A DNA stretch of 64,000 nt from Antedon mediterranea. Lineage: Eukaryota; Echinodermata; Crinoidea; Comatulida; Antedonidae. Every line of letters starts with the position of its first letter. Positions within the stretch are counted from its first letter, which is position 1. The position numbers and the translations under genes are program-made. Shown one piece after another: positions 10,701 through 23,628 of this stretch. The notes beneath the pieces were generated by a model. The model did no database searches, was not told the DNA's origin, and saw only the letters and a list, made by a program, of their open reading frames with translations. Location: NCBI RefSeq assembly GCF_964355755.1, contig NC_092678.1, forward strand, positions 25,648,365-25,712,364, given 5' to 3'.

Positions 10701-13700
10701 GGACCAATAAAATCCAGGGACCAATAAAAATCTAGGGACTAATAAAATCCGGGTACCAAAAGTCTGTAATTGGGGTTAAGACATATTGAGTGATTACTTA
10801 ATATATAGAATTGTTAAGTTTCAACATACTGGTGTAATTATACCACAAACGCCAACTGGTTGTTTGAGATGTAGTTGCCTCTTGGATTTGAACCCAGAGG
10901 GCAGCACATCACCATACACTCTCTTGGCCTCTTCTGCAAACCACTCCACAAATGATGTTCCATACATTATTTCTCCTCTAGCCTCTGTAATTGTTTTCCC
11001 CTATAATTAAAATAGGAAATATAAATAAGTATTTACTATTCATACTGTAGCTCATAAGAAGCTCTGTCTAAACTCTCAAACTTTATTTGACAAACAAATG
11101 TGATGTGCCCATATATGGAAATGATGTCGTCATATTACTATCATATTTTAGCACATCACTTCCCTATTTAGGCATATCACACTTTTTTTGTCAAACTAGT
11201 TTGATAGTGTAGTTTAGCAGTTAAAAAAAGAAATGGTAAAAGAAAATATTGATTATAAATGGATACTTACATTTTCAGCTGTCAATATTTGAGCCAGTTC
11301 TTCTTGGTTGTTTGTCATTATTGTGTACCATTTCTTTAATAGTTTACTCCTATCCTGAAATCAAATATATTTATATTCATAATATGATGCAATTTATCTC
11401 TGTACAGTCTCAGGGCCATAGCTCGCCTCGTCCGAAATTTTCAGTTTTCAAAACCCACCCCATTCCCCAAACACAGCTTGTCGTATTTTATATTAATAAT
11501 TATATTTAATTTAAAGCATCTCTGCCTTTTTGTCTGTTTTTAAACTCTCGCTACTGCCTTCAATATTTTTATATTTAAAAACTTAAACAACATACAAAGG
11601 CTGTGTAGTCTTTCCATTGTTTGAATGCTTTAGCTGCATGGTTAACTGCTGCTTCTGTTTCGTTCGCTGTCATGTCAGCTACTTCTGAAATCAGTTTCCC
11701 ATTTGCCGGATTCTTAACTGGAAATGTGCTGCCATCTTCTGCGGGGACCCATTTACCGTTGATGTAGGCGTTGCTGAGGGCAAGTGTCATGGCCGATCGT
11801 GATGACTTGCATATTGACGTCATAGACCTAATTGTCAATATGTTGTTGAAAAGTTTGTGTGACATTTTTCCGATCATTTTTACATCTGAAAATAATAACT
11901 ATATTGTTTGTGAACTTGGTTACATATTTCAAAAAACGTCTTAAAAAAAACAAATAATAAATTTATAGATCATCGATTTCTTTCTTGTAATTGTATGGTC
12001 TTTAGCCTTCCTTCTTGCACACATCGAGTGTTAGAAGTTATGTGCTAGGCCTAGAATAACATGATTCACTCTCATCATCTAGGATGAGAGTAACTACGTA
12101 CTACTCTCTAGTGGAGTTTAAGTTTACCAAATGGGTGGAGTAGGAAATGGATTCTAATAAAGTCCCTAGCCTTTACACTAATATTGGATCAAATCTAGAT
12201 CTTGAAATTGATCATAATACTAAAACTTCATCTATCTCAGTGAGTAAATGTTGAAATTACCAAAAGCCCTGTTAGTGTTATGTTGCAAACTTTCACCACA
12301 CACCATCTACAAACCTCTGCACATTTAGGCCATAAGCAGTAGCTCAAAAGATGCCTAGAACATGGATTTCGTTCCCACCTCTTGGATCTACATTTTGAAA
12401 GTTGATATTGTGAAATGAATATGTTACACATACTATATCAAAAGTTCTCCATGAAATACTTGTACACTTTTGAGCAATGGCCTCTCAAAGGTACCCCACT
12501 ACTGCAAAAAAGGCACTTTTTGAGGTCTGGAGGTACTTTTATGGGCCAATATCTTTAAAAGTCTTTGTCCAAATGCAATTGTCTTTTCTCTGTGAGTAGT
12601 CCAGTATATTGTGAACACTTATCCAAAATTTAAAATTTAAAAAATAAGTATTTTGTATTTGAGGAAAACTGAAAAATTACAATTATTTAGTTGTAATTGC
12701 ACTTTTCAAGATGTTTAAGACACAATATCTTCGTAACTAATTGACATACCATATTTATATTTTTTTCCCAACTATTTGAGAGGGTTGTTAAACAAGATTC
12801 AAAGTTTCAGCTTGTCAGCTTCAGGGAGGTTTTATTTATGAAGATGCAAAAACTGAGATTTGGCCAATTTTATAGATAATTTTAATATCTTTTAGTCGTT
12901 TTTTGAGCAGTTATATTTTAATAATCAACTCTCACTATGTATTTATATTCATGCAATGGGTATCCTAGTGAGTTAGTGACACACAAGTGAAGTTTCAACG
13001 CAAAAGAAATTATTATGCAATAATATGATAGTAACTTACATTGCATTTTTTTTGTTTTTAGTGCCAATTTTGTGTGAACTCGACTCAAACCGTAAAAGGC
13101 GCCTGAATAAATACTATGCCTTTTCTGTACAACTACCCGAGAGGGTTGATAAACAACCTTTTCAAACCAGCTTGATGATTTTTTTTATATAGGATGATTT
13201 TTTTTATATAGGAAGATGCACTGCACCAGCTGAGAATTTGCAAATTTTATAGATAATTTTGATGTTTTATTTGTTTTTGAGGAGTACGTAAGCCTACATG
13301 ATTTCTTAGAAAATGACTTGCCATAATAATATTTATATTCATGCAATGGGTATGCTAATAGGTTAGTGACATCTGAGTAAATTTTCAACACAAACAATAA
13401 ATGATTATGCAATAACTTATTTATTGTAACTTAAATATTGCATTTTTTAGGAGTTTTTAGTGCCAATTTAGGCCAGGAGCTTCCATAAAAACAACCCATT
13501 TTTTTCTGTGAAACACCAGATAAGTAGGCCTGCCAGCCCATTTTTACTGTTTTTATATTGATAACATGAATGTAAGTCTTGTGGAGAGAACTATTATTAT
13601 TGATAATGATATGAGATGGACATATATACACACAATATACAACAAATACCTTGTAATGTATTTTCATTTATTTTTTTTTGTTTCTTTTGGATTTGTGTTT

Positions 13701-14469
13701 TTTTACAACCCTACATGTTGCCCAATATACAATGTATATAATCCTACTCTTCTCTAGATACGTTGTACCAGCATAACTAGTAGTCAAGTAGAAAAGTTGT
13801 CAATTTCAGGTGCGGCATGGCCAGTGTACAATGGAAATAGCAAATATACTTTAACTAATTAATAAGTAATAATTACTATGTGGAATATCCTTCATATACA
13901 GTATGTACATACTACGTGGTAGGTAGGTACAATTAAACATAGATTCAGCAACATTTGCAGTAAGTATTTTACATTCAGCCAGTTGATGGTTTTGAAGTTT
14001 ATGAAAAATTCAAGATGATGACAATTGTTTTGAAGTTGGTATCATTTCTGTAACAAATAATCAAGAATAGATTATCTAATTTATATTGATTACTTAATAT
14101 TTTAGTTAAACTGAATATTATTAAATTACAATGAATCTTTTTGGTTTTATATTTAAAAATTAGTTCAGATTTGTGGTAAACCATACACAGAAATGTTGAA
14201 ACATTTTCAACTTTACTTATTCTACCACACACTTTCCATTACTATATATAGTGTTTATTGACAATGCAACCTGGTATATAAAACATTTTTAAAGTAATGG
14301 ATGTTTTTCAGCTATTTCTTGCATTCATTACTACTGTATTTTTAACTTTCATTACTAATTTTACTACTATTGTATATAATTATAACAAAACATAAATCAT
14401 TTGGCATTTCTCATCTCTACATTAAAAAAGGATCCAAAACTTACCAGAATCAGTGAACGTGTTCAGCAT
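7716..14469 (-). CDS. ALDH5A1: Succinate-semialdehyde dehydrogenase, mitochondrial
   Basis: Oxidises succinate semialdehyde to succinate with NAD in the mitochondrial end of GABA breakdown. Main coding exons on the minus strand: 11596-11877, 11271-11354, 10830-11000, 10408-10524, 9788-9931, 9478-9621, 9002-9157, 8356-8525, 7716-7983; all join in frame (511 residues from the ATG at 11877). Residues are typical of the aldehyde dehydrogenase fold: E-L-G-G with general-base Glu about 282, G-Q-T-C with nucleophile Cys about 316, E-E-T-F-G-P-L-A-P, and the C-terminal [13 protein letters not shown] of SSADH. The exon at 11596 extends to an acceptor at 11885 and can splice in frame to a leader exon 14445-14469 with its own ATG, adding 11 residues. 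Starting at 11877 gives the better mitochondrial presequence (Lys/Arg/Ser-rich, no acid). The second cysteine of the vertebrate redox switch is Ser here. The exon 9788 acceptor is triplicated. Confidence 0.95.
8025..8142. mobile_element. MITE family 2 copy (AGCTCTGTCTACAC type), right end worn
   Basis: Starts TAAAGCTCTGTCTACACT and ends AAAGTTTGATAGTGTAGA, an inverted-repeat pair shared by at least six other copies in this window. The inside carries repeats of gcccaaatatg and gtccatatatgggcacatc. It lies in an ALDH5A1 intron. Confidence 0.8.
9643..9719. mobile_element. MITE family 2, right-hand fragment
   Basis: Retains the inner phrase gcccaaatatgggcacatca and the right terminus AGTGTAGACAGAGCTTTA; the left half is missing. 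It lies in an ALDH5A1 intron. Confidence 0.8.
9924..10085 (-). repeat. 54-bp x 3 duplication of an ALDH5A1 splice acceptor
   Basis: Read on the minus strand, three successive 54-bp units each contain ttttgatacag (or ttttgctacag) followed by TATGCGGAA or TATGTGGAA. The last unit is the true acceptor of the exon ending at 9931. Because 54 is 18 codons and the units have no stop, splicing to an upstream copy would add 18 or 36 residues in frame. Confidence 0.9.
10674..10755. repeat. Short tandem repeat, unit near GGGACCAATAAAATCCA
   Basis: About five imperfect copies of a 19-base unit in an ALDH5A1 intron. Confidence 0.85.
11059..11213. mobile_element. MITE family 2 copy, near full length
   Basis: Left end AGCTCTGTCTAAACTCTCAA and right end CAAACTAGTTTGATAGTGTA are inverted copies of each other. 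The inside has paired gtgcccatatatgg and tatttaggcatatcac phrases. It lies in an ALDH5A1 intron. Confidence 0.85.
12730..13473. repeat. Diverged tandem duplication of about 350 bp in ALDH5A1 leader intron
   Basis: 12730-13074 and 13115-13473 share long phrases in the same order: gagagggttg, attttatagataattttga/a, atttatattcatgcaatggg, gttagtgac, attatgcaataa and tttttagtgccaattt. They are diverged by substitutions and small indels. I see no coding sequence here. The rest of the 11.9-14.44 kb intron is plain AT-rich DNA. Confidence 0.75.
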
Positions 14470-15890
14470 TTTGGTGCCTCCTTTCCACTAGACAACCTAG
14501 ACATAAATAATTGAATATAAATTGAATTGAAATGATACAGTTGAAATGAAATAAATTATTTTAAATTAAAATTAAGCATTTATAAATAAAAATAATACCG
14601 GGCTGATGTATGAATACTAGGCCTAGCTAGCTAGGCCTAGTCTTCGGACCAGGCCATCAAAATGAATGCATAATACTAAATAGGATAGCGCCTAGGTACA
14701 GTATAGGGAAAGCCTGCTTACTCTAGGCCAGACCAAATTAATTATTTCAAACAATTGTAATTATTAATAATAATAAATAATAATATATTAATTTTAATGT
14801 GTATTTATTATGTTTGCTCAAAATGTACTAAAATTATGCTATCCTCACCTGTGTCTTTGTATTCCGTTTGTCGCCGTTTTAACTTAATAACAGCCCATTA
14901 AGTTATAGTTTAGTAGCAGGCCTAACTGTACTGTGCTGCTGCTGCTGGGCCTACCTAGCCTATGCCATCTTGAGAGTAGCCTAGTATACACCTCCAGACC
15001 TAGGCCAGTGTGCTACCTTAAGCCTTTAAGTTTAGGCTAGAGCCTAAAGACGTAGCTAGCTAGCCTAGCCTTTCTGTACGAATATTATTAATATAGCACA
15101 CTGGTTTAAGTGGTAACATTCTAAAAATCCCATTTCTTATATGAGCAGGAGACTATTTCAATACAATAGGATGATCATAAGATGCATCATTTCTTCGTTT
15201 ACAGTAGCATTTGTTCGGTGGGGAATCAAACAAATTTTCCTCCACGTCTAGCTCCATTCATCATTGAATATTTTTGTCCACGTGTGACGTTGCCGTGTGT
15301 GAGTTTTGGGGATTCCCCTCATCTGTAAACAGAGCATGATTGGTGAAATACGATCACGTGGTACAGTTTTTAAGACGTTGCGGATAATTTGAACGTGTAA
15401 CGTTCGGCCCGACCAAATCACTCACGCGGTGTATATTAAAATAAAGTACCAAAATAAAACAGTAATTTCTCAAAATTGTCTAACACGATTATGGAGAACT
15501 TTTGATATGTTGTTATTTATAAAATTATTATTCTAAATATGTAAAGAAATTGTAGATCCATGACATCGGAACGAGATGAAACGTTAGAATTTACTGCTTA
15601 TGGCCTAATTGTCATTGACGTTTTGTTTATCAAATCTGACCTTTGACACATCCAGGGCAGTACTAATAAAATCTTTAGATAGTACTCAAACAAACGTATT
15701 TAAGTCTATAAATTCTAAAATAAAAAATAACAGAATTTCAAATTAATAACTGAAAATACGTATTAATTATCCAAATAACGTGGTATAGACGGTTACTAAT
15801 TGAAAACGAAAGAATGATTTCCAAAATATATTCTCGTAATTGAATTCGTAAAAAGAGCAGACAGCAATACAGAGTAGCAGTAGAAACACA
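14470..15890. promoter_or_regulatory. Divergent promoter region ALDH5A1 / GTF3C6
   Basis: Lies between the ALDH5A1 leader exon (minus) and the GTF3C6 ATG (plus), so it should hold both promoters. A minus-strand donor (CACAG|gtgagga, about 14849) and an acceptor just upstream of the leader exon suggest an extra untranslated ALDH5A1 exon near 14850-14900. Short GC-richer stretches occur at 15240-15420. I cannot place transcription starts; no clear TATA box is seen. Confidence 0.4.
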
Positions 15891-17445
15891 ATGGCGACAG
15901 CCAAAGATAATGTCATGCCTGATGAAGATTCGGATGAATGGGAGGAGGAGGTAGGAAAAGAATATTACTTTATTCAAAATATAATAGTTAAATATAATGT
16001 TTCAATATAATGGTGTAAGGTTAGATGTAAGGCTATAGAGCTAGGCCCGCTAGGGCTAGGCCTGGGCTCTCTCTACTATCTACCTACCTAGTAACCTAGC
16101 TAGCACACCACGCCACGCCACAGTACTAAGATAGGCCTATGCAACCAAGTAGGTAAAGGTTGCCGCTTTGAAAGTAGCAAATTCACCCAATTAATGTGAT
16201 TAATTTACAATTACAGGAGTACTATGTTTTAGTGGAACTGTCTGGAATATCACATGATGAATTCAAAAATAGTAAAAATTGTGAAGTCATTGTAAGTATT
16301 ATTATTAAATCTTATTGATATGAGAAACTCAATAGTTCTTTTCAGAATTAATAATGTGGTGTACGGCAAACTTTATATCAACATTTGATTTCTCCATGAA
16401 AACCTTCAAACAATATATCATTAAATCATTCATTTTAATAATGCACCTTTTTAAAAACAAGTACTTTAATATAACTTTATTTAAGTCCTTGTTTAAAATT
16501 ACTACTGTATGCGTTCATGGAGGTATACCTCCATGATGTGTTTAAGTCAAGCATGTTTTACAGTTTACATGATTGGAACCATAATGTTGTTAATGTTTAA
16601 TAATGTTGTCTTTTCTACAGGATATAGATTCTCCCAGTCCACATCTTAAACTGGACAACTGTATATTTAAGGGACAGTACAAGCACACAGTGGGAACAGC
16701 GGTCATTTTTGAGGAGGGAAAGGAAAGTAAGACAAATGGACAGACAGACAAACTTGCTATTTATAGATTTGTAATTATTTACAAATAACACCAGGAGAAC
16801 ACCAGGAGACTGTATTGTCATTCACTCACATACACAGGCCTTGTCTTTGAGTCATGTGATCACTTTCTAAACACACTCCTAAAATGCCTCCAAGGTGCAT
16901 GGTTGTATAGTAAGCTTAAACACCTACACACCTGAGTTCAATTTGTAGCGCAACTGTAATTTTCAAAAGTTTGCACATACTTAGTTTTGGGTTTTTTTTA
17001 AACAGAAACTGAAGATGATGTACCAATGATGAATTACTTGTGTAAAACTGTCCAAAAACTTGAAATGGAAAGAGTTTTCTTGAAACCAAAGACGTCTGCA
17101 TCAACAACAGGTACGAATATTTGTGGGTTTCACTTTCCATGCTGTTGAAACGTGTATGAATAAATGGTAATATAGTGAGAGCCTATCTCTAGTTTCATTA
17201 TTCACTACATCAACACCCTCACGACTCTCATCGATCGATCGGTTGATTGATTCTCATCGATCGATTGATTGTTTGATTTGTTAGCTTAATTTACCTGTCT
17301 TCCTCTATTATTGCTCTTTTTCTAATGTCACAAATTAATCAAAATACTGCTTTATTCTAAAGATACTCCCAGTGAAAAGTTAGAAACTACAGATGAATTG
17401 GATGAAGGAACATCATCTGAAGACAAAGCTATGGACACAGGCTGA
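15891..17445 (+). CDS. GTF3C6: General transcription factor IIIC subunit 6
   Basis: Small subunit of TFIIIC, which binds internal promoters of tRNA and 5S genes for RNA polymerase III in the nucleus. Exons 15891-15950, 16217-16291, 16621-16726, 17006-17110 and 17363-17445 join in frame to 142 residues. An acidic N-terminus (E-D-S-D-E-W-E-E-E) is followed by Y-Y-V-L-V-E-L-S-G-I, L-D-N-C-I-F-K-G-Q-Y-K-H-T-V-G-T-A-V-I-F-E-E and L-C-K-T-V-Q-K-L-E-M-E-R-V-F-L. These match the order and spacing of the TFIIIC sub6 domain. The Ser/Thr/Glu-rich tail is much shorter than the vertebrate one (human is about 213 residues). The start is the first ATG in the exon and gives M-A-T-A like other animal copies. 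The gene is divergent from ALDH5A1. Confidence 0.9.
16515..16536. repeat. 22-bp perfect palindrome in GTF3C6 intron 2
   Basis: The half-site TCATGGAGGTA is followed directly by its reverse complement. The same GGAGGTA / TACCTCC arms recur with a 5-base spacer in the 54-bp minisatellite at 28.4-29.1 kb. Confidence 0.9.
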
Positions 17446-19622
17446 TGACTATCTACAAATGCTAAGAGATGTACATACGGTTTTTATCAGAAGATGCAAA
17501 AGTTGCAGCCTATATCCAGCATCATTAAAATATAAGTGCTTTGTGAAATGCTACAGTAGACACATAATGTACTAATATAGGAGAGTTGCATGCCTATATA
17601 AATCATTTATGAATAAAAAGCTCTTTTTAAAGATAGCAGTTTGTATCAATGGGAAATGCTAGAGGTGTCATTCTTTGACACACAAACATTAAACTTATTA
17701 TTATCTTGAAATATAAGGGCTTTACTAAGTACATATACATAGATGTACATACAATTCCCAGAATTCTAAATGCCAATTCATCTATGAATAAAAGGCTCTG
17801 TTTCAAGATGTGTATTTCAATGTGTATCAATGTGAAATCCTAGGACACTACAGAGGAAAATTAAACTCATTATTAACTTGAAATATAAGGGCTTTGCTAC
17901 AGTCAGTAGACACATAGTGTACTGATGCACCACCAGAGATGTAGACTGGTTTGTTAGAATCTACAGTGTGTACATATATACCTTGTAGGTTAAAGTATTT
18001 AATTTAATCCAGTACTGTATTAATGGTATTTAAATAAGTGTTCTTGTTCACCAAGTTCGAAGGAAAAGTATATATTTTTGTTTAAGTACAGTACTTACAT
18101 TTTTAATTTAACACGATTTACATGGTTCTATTTGATTTTTATTTGATATCCTGGATTTGTTTCCTTTTATTGACATATCCTTGTGTGGCCTATCATGAAG
18201 TAAGCTTCATAAAATAGTGATGTTCCAAGAAATTATAAGAATAAGAAATTGTTAGCCAATAATTGTCAGGGGCTATTCGTCACATATCAACAAGAGCCGT
18301 TCACGCAATGTTGGTGTTCTGGTTCCCTAGGTGATCATAAACTCGTGTGACCACAAACCGCTGACCATAAATATGTGGGTGGCTGGAAACGATCGTGTTA
18401 AACTTTAATTGACCCTTAGGAGACAAAATATAGTCATTAAAAGTATCAATGAAGTTGTTATGCAACTTTAATGGTGATGATGGTGATAACAATACATTGT
18501 ATTCAATTTAATTTTTCTTGAAATATTCAACAAAATTTAGTCTACATTTCATTTATGTTCATTGGTTTTAAAGTTGACGGTCAGCCAACGAGTTTCCCGC
18601 GCAATTCGAGAACTTACGCGTTTCCCGCGCAATACGAGAACTTACGAGTTTCCCGCGCAATACGAGAATTTACAAGTTTCCCGCACAATACGAGAACTTA
18701 CGAGTTTCCCGCGCAAAATTGTATTGTGTTCTTTTGTACATAAAAACAAAGGCACGTCTAATTTTCGTTAAAGCAGCTGCTTAGTTCGGATTATTTGTGA
18801 CAATAGTAGCAAACCTACAAAATAAAAGACGATCAAGTTTATAAAAAAAAACCAACAATAAATTATGTAGAAAATTAAAATTTATAATTCCCCTGTTTAA
18901 GTTTTCTCCAACTTCCGTAGGCCTAATAAACATAACGATAAAATTACTGTGACTAATTTTCTACGTAATTGCAAGAAATTCGGCGTCATGTTCCGATGGG
19001 AAAATAGTATCATGGGCGTATATTCGGGTGTTTTATGCACATGTGTATGATAACACCATAGAGATATTATAGTATAATATCTCTATGATAACACCGATCG
19101 CGATTGAGGTTTTTTTTTTCAATTTATACATTGTACTAATTACTTAATAAATACGAGGTCAGTGATTTAATCGTTGACTTATAAGATGATGCAAATTGGC
19201 CGCATGTAAGCTTGCTAAATAAATCATTAAAATAGCAAAAAATGTAACAAAAATGTGTATACAAAAAGGACGCTACATTGGTCACATGACCACGTCTAAT
19301 ACACACGCACTCTTCACTAGCCTATTGTTGTTTTGCTTAGTGAGAAAGCGTGGATACTACCCGTGCTTCCCGATGTGAGCTGCTGGAGGCGTCCGTAGTC
19401 CAATATACGCTAAACCTTACTTGCTCACAAATCAACATAATTTCCTCTATTTAATTGCACTGCTGTCCTGTATATATCTGGTAGTAATTAAATAAATTGT
19501 GGACATTTTATTTATTTTTTTCTGCGGCTCTCGGCGGGCGTAAAACGTTGGTTGCTTAGCTAAGCGAACGCAGACGATACGCGAAGAATAGATCAAGGAA
19601 AGCAGACGACATTTCACAAAGA
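17446..19622. other. Intergenic GTF3C6 to HMGA-like gene
   Basis: 17527-17935 holds two or three diverged copies of a segment of about 190 bp (shared phrases aaatataagggctttgct, tgaataaaaggctct, gtatcaatgtgaaat), probably in the GTF3C6 3' UTR or just beyond. 18589-18716 is a 28-bp repeat, listed separately. From 19.3 kb the sequence becomes GC-richer with CpGs, consistent with the promoter and leader of the next gene. No other gene recognised. Confidence 0.6.
18589..18716. repeat. 28-bp tandem repeat, about 4.5 copies
   Basis: Unit near GAGTTTCCCGCGCAATACGA plus GAACTTAC. The period is not a multiple of three, so the two overlapping ORFs across it show the same peptides in rotated frames and are not genes. 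Confidence 0.9.
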
Positions 19623-22600
19623 ATGAGTTCAAAAAAGGGAGAAGATTCCGCCATTGAAGAACCAACAAGAAGAGGCAGAGGACGGCCTCGAAAATATCCG
19701 AAACCAGACCCTGTAAGTAGTATGCTTTTTTCTATAAATATTAGCATTTTTTTCATTTATTAAACGTCTGGTGTATTGTTGACAATTTTGATGATTTTTT
19801 TTACATTTTAGTCAGAGGAGCCAAAAGAAAAGCGACCTAGAGGAAGGCCAAAGGGTAGCACAAAAGCAACGACTGTAGCGAAAAAGGTAAAAAATAATAC
19901 CATTACTTCTCACTGTTAAATATGCTATTATATTACTCTGATATTATATGCCAAGTGGGCGCCATGACACCAAAGTACATGCTTATTATTTGTGTACTAA
20001 TAATATTCGCGATTAAAAATACGCGATGTTGCGTTGCGTTGGTGAAGGGTGTGAGATCGGGCGCATTTGAATTCTTTTGTTTAAAAAAAATCGTGATTTA
20101 TAAAGTTTTTGTTTAGAATTGAGTATAATTTTATTTTTTTGTTTAGGCCTATGTCTATAATGTGTTAATATATTTATATTTAGAAAACAGTAGTGGCCAC
20201 CTCTTCAAGTGGAAAAAAACGAGGTCGAGGTAGACCACGAAAAACGGCGGTAAGCAATATTTAATTTGTATGCATAAAATATTAAATAGAGTAGTTTATT
20301 AGGTCATTTATTTGATATGTACTTTTTATAATTGCTTTAAATAATATGCTACACAAAGTTTCCTGATGACTCAACTAGAACATATTTACAATATTTACAT
20401 GAAATAAAGTAATACACATACCAAATTAATAGAAAGAGAAAATGAAAGTGTCTAAAGCCTTGTATACTATAAAACAAATATGATGTGCCCATATATGGAC
20501 ATGATCACGTATCACTACCATATGTGGGCATATCACTACCATATTTGGGAACATCACACTTTTTTTTGTCAAACTAGTTTGATAGTGTAGATAGAGCTTT
20601 ATGTTTTTTATGCTACTATGCGTTTAAATTGGTTTACTCAAAGTGTACACTGCTAAATTTTCTAGTTTTGTGTCAATATTTTGATGTAGTGTTCTTTATG
20701 CTGTAGATTGTGTCAATATTTTGATATATTGATAGATACAATAGGGTCAAAATGCAGTACTGTACTAAGTTAGATTTGAGTGTTTTTGGGTAAAATGTTG
20801 AATGAGAAGAGCTTAATTTTTATTTTATGGAAGGATTTCTCAAAAACTACTCTTTTTTGTTGTCAAATATATTGTTTTTGTAAAAAGAAAATTAGGAAAA
20901 TTTTTTGTAGCAATAAATTGTAAATTTAACAGCTTGTATGGCCACTTTCACACGCTATTTGGCCTTCTTGTATAAAAACATAAAAACAAAACTGGCTTGA
21001 CCCCTACATGACCTCTATCATGTGAGGAGTAATGTCAACATTACCTGGAATGTGACCCTATTATTTCTGCTGCTTCCCTCCTCTATTAAATCAGTGATTC
21101 TCTCATCATAATTGATAGATATATTTGAAATAATATTTATAACATTTCAGACAAATTTTAGCCAAAAAAGTGACTCAATTGGAAATATTATTACAATTCC
21201 TATATCATTTTAATTATTTTTCCTAAATAAATTAAAAATATCAAGTATTTAATTTATTTTATTCATTTCAAGTTTGAAATATTATTTATAACAATGTTGC
21301 AAGCTCAATTCAGCATTTCAGACTGCCAACCAAAAAAGTGATTCAATCAAAAATTATAATTATTATGGTACACATTTTTAAACTATATCATTTATAGTTT
21401 AATATTATTATTATCCTATATTAAAAATATAATTTTATTTATTCATTTGAAGTTAAGATTGAATGTAAAATTAGAAATATTAAATTATTAAAATTATATT
21501 TTCCTAAATTAAAAAGATAGATTATTTAATTTATTTTGTTCATTTGAAGTTTAGTGACAATCTTATCAAAATGACAACATCAATTGAATGTGTACAATAT
21601 CTTGTACTTTTTTATATATTGTTGTCTGTAACCCAGAAACCAAATTCTTAAATCTAATTTAAAATGTTAAGTATGTTGAACCCACTACTACCTCATGCAG
21701 ATCATTACCAGGAGGAGTTCACATTTAGTAACAACATACTTTTATACTTGACATTCTCTAATACAGTAACATTGATATCGTCAACATTTAGGTAACCAGT
21801 ATATATTTTGAAAATGTTTTATGTTTTATTTATTTATTCAAATTTCTGCCAATAACAAACAAATTTTAACAACATTGTCATAAATTGAAAATTGAATTGA
21901 AAGTATAAAGTATAGAAATTATTGCAAAAAATAATGGAAAGATTGGTAAAATGGAATTAAAATTATCTTGATACTAAAATAAATAAAATTATGAATTAAA
22001 TAAATTATAATAAATAAATGAAGGACTATTAAACATAGATGCCTCAGATAGATCAAAGGACTCTTTGAATTAAAATGATCTTGATACTAAAATAAATTAT
22101 GAATTAAATATATTTATTAAATATATTATTAATTAATAAATACATGAAGGTTTATGATATAGTATTAAACACAGATGCCTCAGGTAGATCATAAGACCTC
22201 TATGATCAATATGCTTATTACATTTACCAGGCTGCAGCAGCAGCCATCCTTTGGTCCTTCTTTGTTCTCTGTCTTTTCTTTGTTAACATCATTCCTGCCT
22301 TCTGCTCAATTACTAAATGTCTGTACAGTACTTAAGCATCATAATGTATTTTGGTATGTTGTATCATTTGCTTTTCTAAAATGTTAATGTTCCCAAATTG
22401 TTCATGGTCTATTCAAATTCTCTCAAAATAATTATTAATATTATATTTAAAATTATAGTAAATTTACTTAAATCATATTAATTATTAGAAAAATAATTTA
22501 AATGAAATTTATATAAAATTTGTTTCAATTATGTGTTTTTTCTGAAATATAGATAATATTGAACATTCCAATTAAATGTACTACCATTATTTTTTGAGAA

Positions 22601-23452
22601 AATAAATTATAATTTAAATGAAACTCCGACTGGATAAAATATGTACAGCAAAATTGTATCCAAGCTGATGGAAGCGTGACCTGTTTAGGGATCTTCTTAG
22701 AAAAGCTATTTATTTGAATCTGAGCTTGTCCCTGACTACATAAAACCTTTACTACTTATTTCACTCTCTTGGCATTTTCCGTTTATTATTGTTAATGTTT
22801 CGTTTTGTCGTAAGAAGATTAATTATTTAAATCTAGGTTGAGGTCAAATCATAACCGATAGCTGATTACTCAGGCGTGACAAATTTTTAATTAAAATGCC
22901 ACAATACTGTCTATAGAATTTTTGATTTAAAAACATATCAATGTTTAATATGAATTTTGAGTATTAATGAAAGTTGGACAAATAATAATATAGTAATATA
23001 AAACAGTATCAGCAGAAACACAAAATATCCTAAAATTCAAACTGGAATTAAAAATTACAAAAGGTTTCTAAAAGAAGAGGCACGATTGGTGCATGGGGAG
23101 GGAAATGGTCTTTGAAATATCCCCCGAGTTACAGCAACATTGGCAAATTTAATATTCACAGAGGGAGACAAACATATTAATCAAATCTTATTCAATAATG
23201 TGAAAGACTGTAGATATAAAATATTTTATTTTCTTTCTTGTTTGTTTTGTAGTCTGAAGACACAAAGGTAAGGATACATTGAGACATAATGATATGTTGA
23301 ATGTACAAATACAACTTAATGATTTGGATGATAATGATTGATGAAACTTGATTTAGATAATGACATCTTGTTTTCCTTTTCAGACTCCAAAGAAAAATAA
23401 AAATGCAGAGGCAACATCGGAAGAAGAGGAGGAGGAAGAAGAAGAGCAGTAG
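19623..23452 (+). CDS. HMGA-like AT-hook chromatin protein
   Basis: Exons 19623-19712, 19812-19886, 20184-20249, 23253-23267 and 23384-23452 join in frame to 104 residues, close to vertebrate HMGA1/HMGA2 (107-109). Three AT-hooks sit one per exon: G-R-G-R-P-R-K (about 18-24), P-R-G-R-P-K-G (about 39-45) and R-G-R-G-R-P-R-K (about 68-75). The C-terminus is an acidic tail of nine Glu plus Gln. This is the HMGA plan: hooks enter the minor groove of AT-rich DNA and the tail modulates binding. Exon 4 is a 15-base microexon (S-E-D-T-K) after a 3-kb intron. Orthology to HMGA, rather than convergence of AT-hooks, is inferred from hook number, size and tail. The start is the first ATG after an upstream in-frame stop. 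Confidence 0.85.
20453..20601. mobile_element. MITE family 2 copy
   Basis: Ends TAAAGCCTTGTATACTAT and GATAGTGTAGATAGAGCTTT, with internal gatgtgcccatatatgg and repeated tatttgggaacatcac phrases. It lies in the 3-kb intron of the HMGA-like gene; the rest of that intron is AT-rich with no gene seen. Confidence 0.85.
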
Positions 23453-23563
23453 TTAGAAATTAAAAGAATGATGGATAAATGTTTAGACAAATTAACAAAT
23501 GAAAGAATTGCTGCAAATGATTACTCTGTGATCAGGGTAATCCTCCCATAGAGTTATTATTAA

Positions 23564-23628
23564 AGCTTGGTTCCCACTACGACGTTACGCAACGCTATTG
23601 CTTGCGTTGCGTCGCTAGTGGAAACCAT
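23564..23628. mobile_element. MITE family 1 remnant
   Basis: Begins AGCTTGGTTCCCACTACGAC and ends TTGCGTTGCGTCGCTAGTGG. It is a short hairpin with both arms but without the CCAAT core. Confidence 0.75.
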
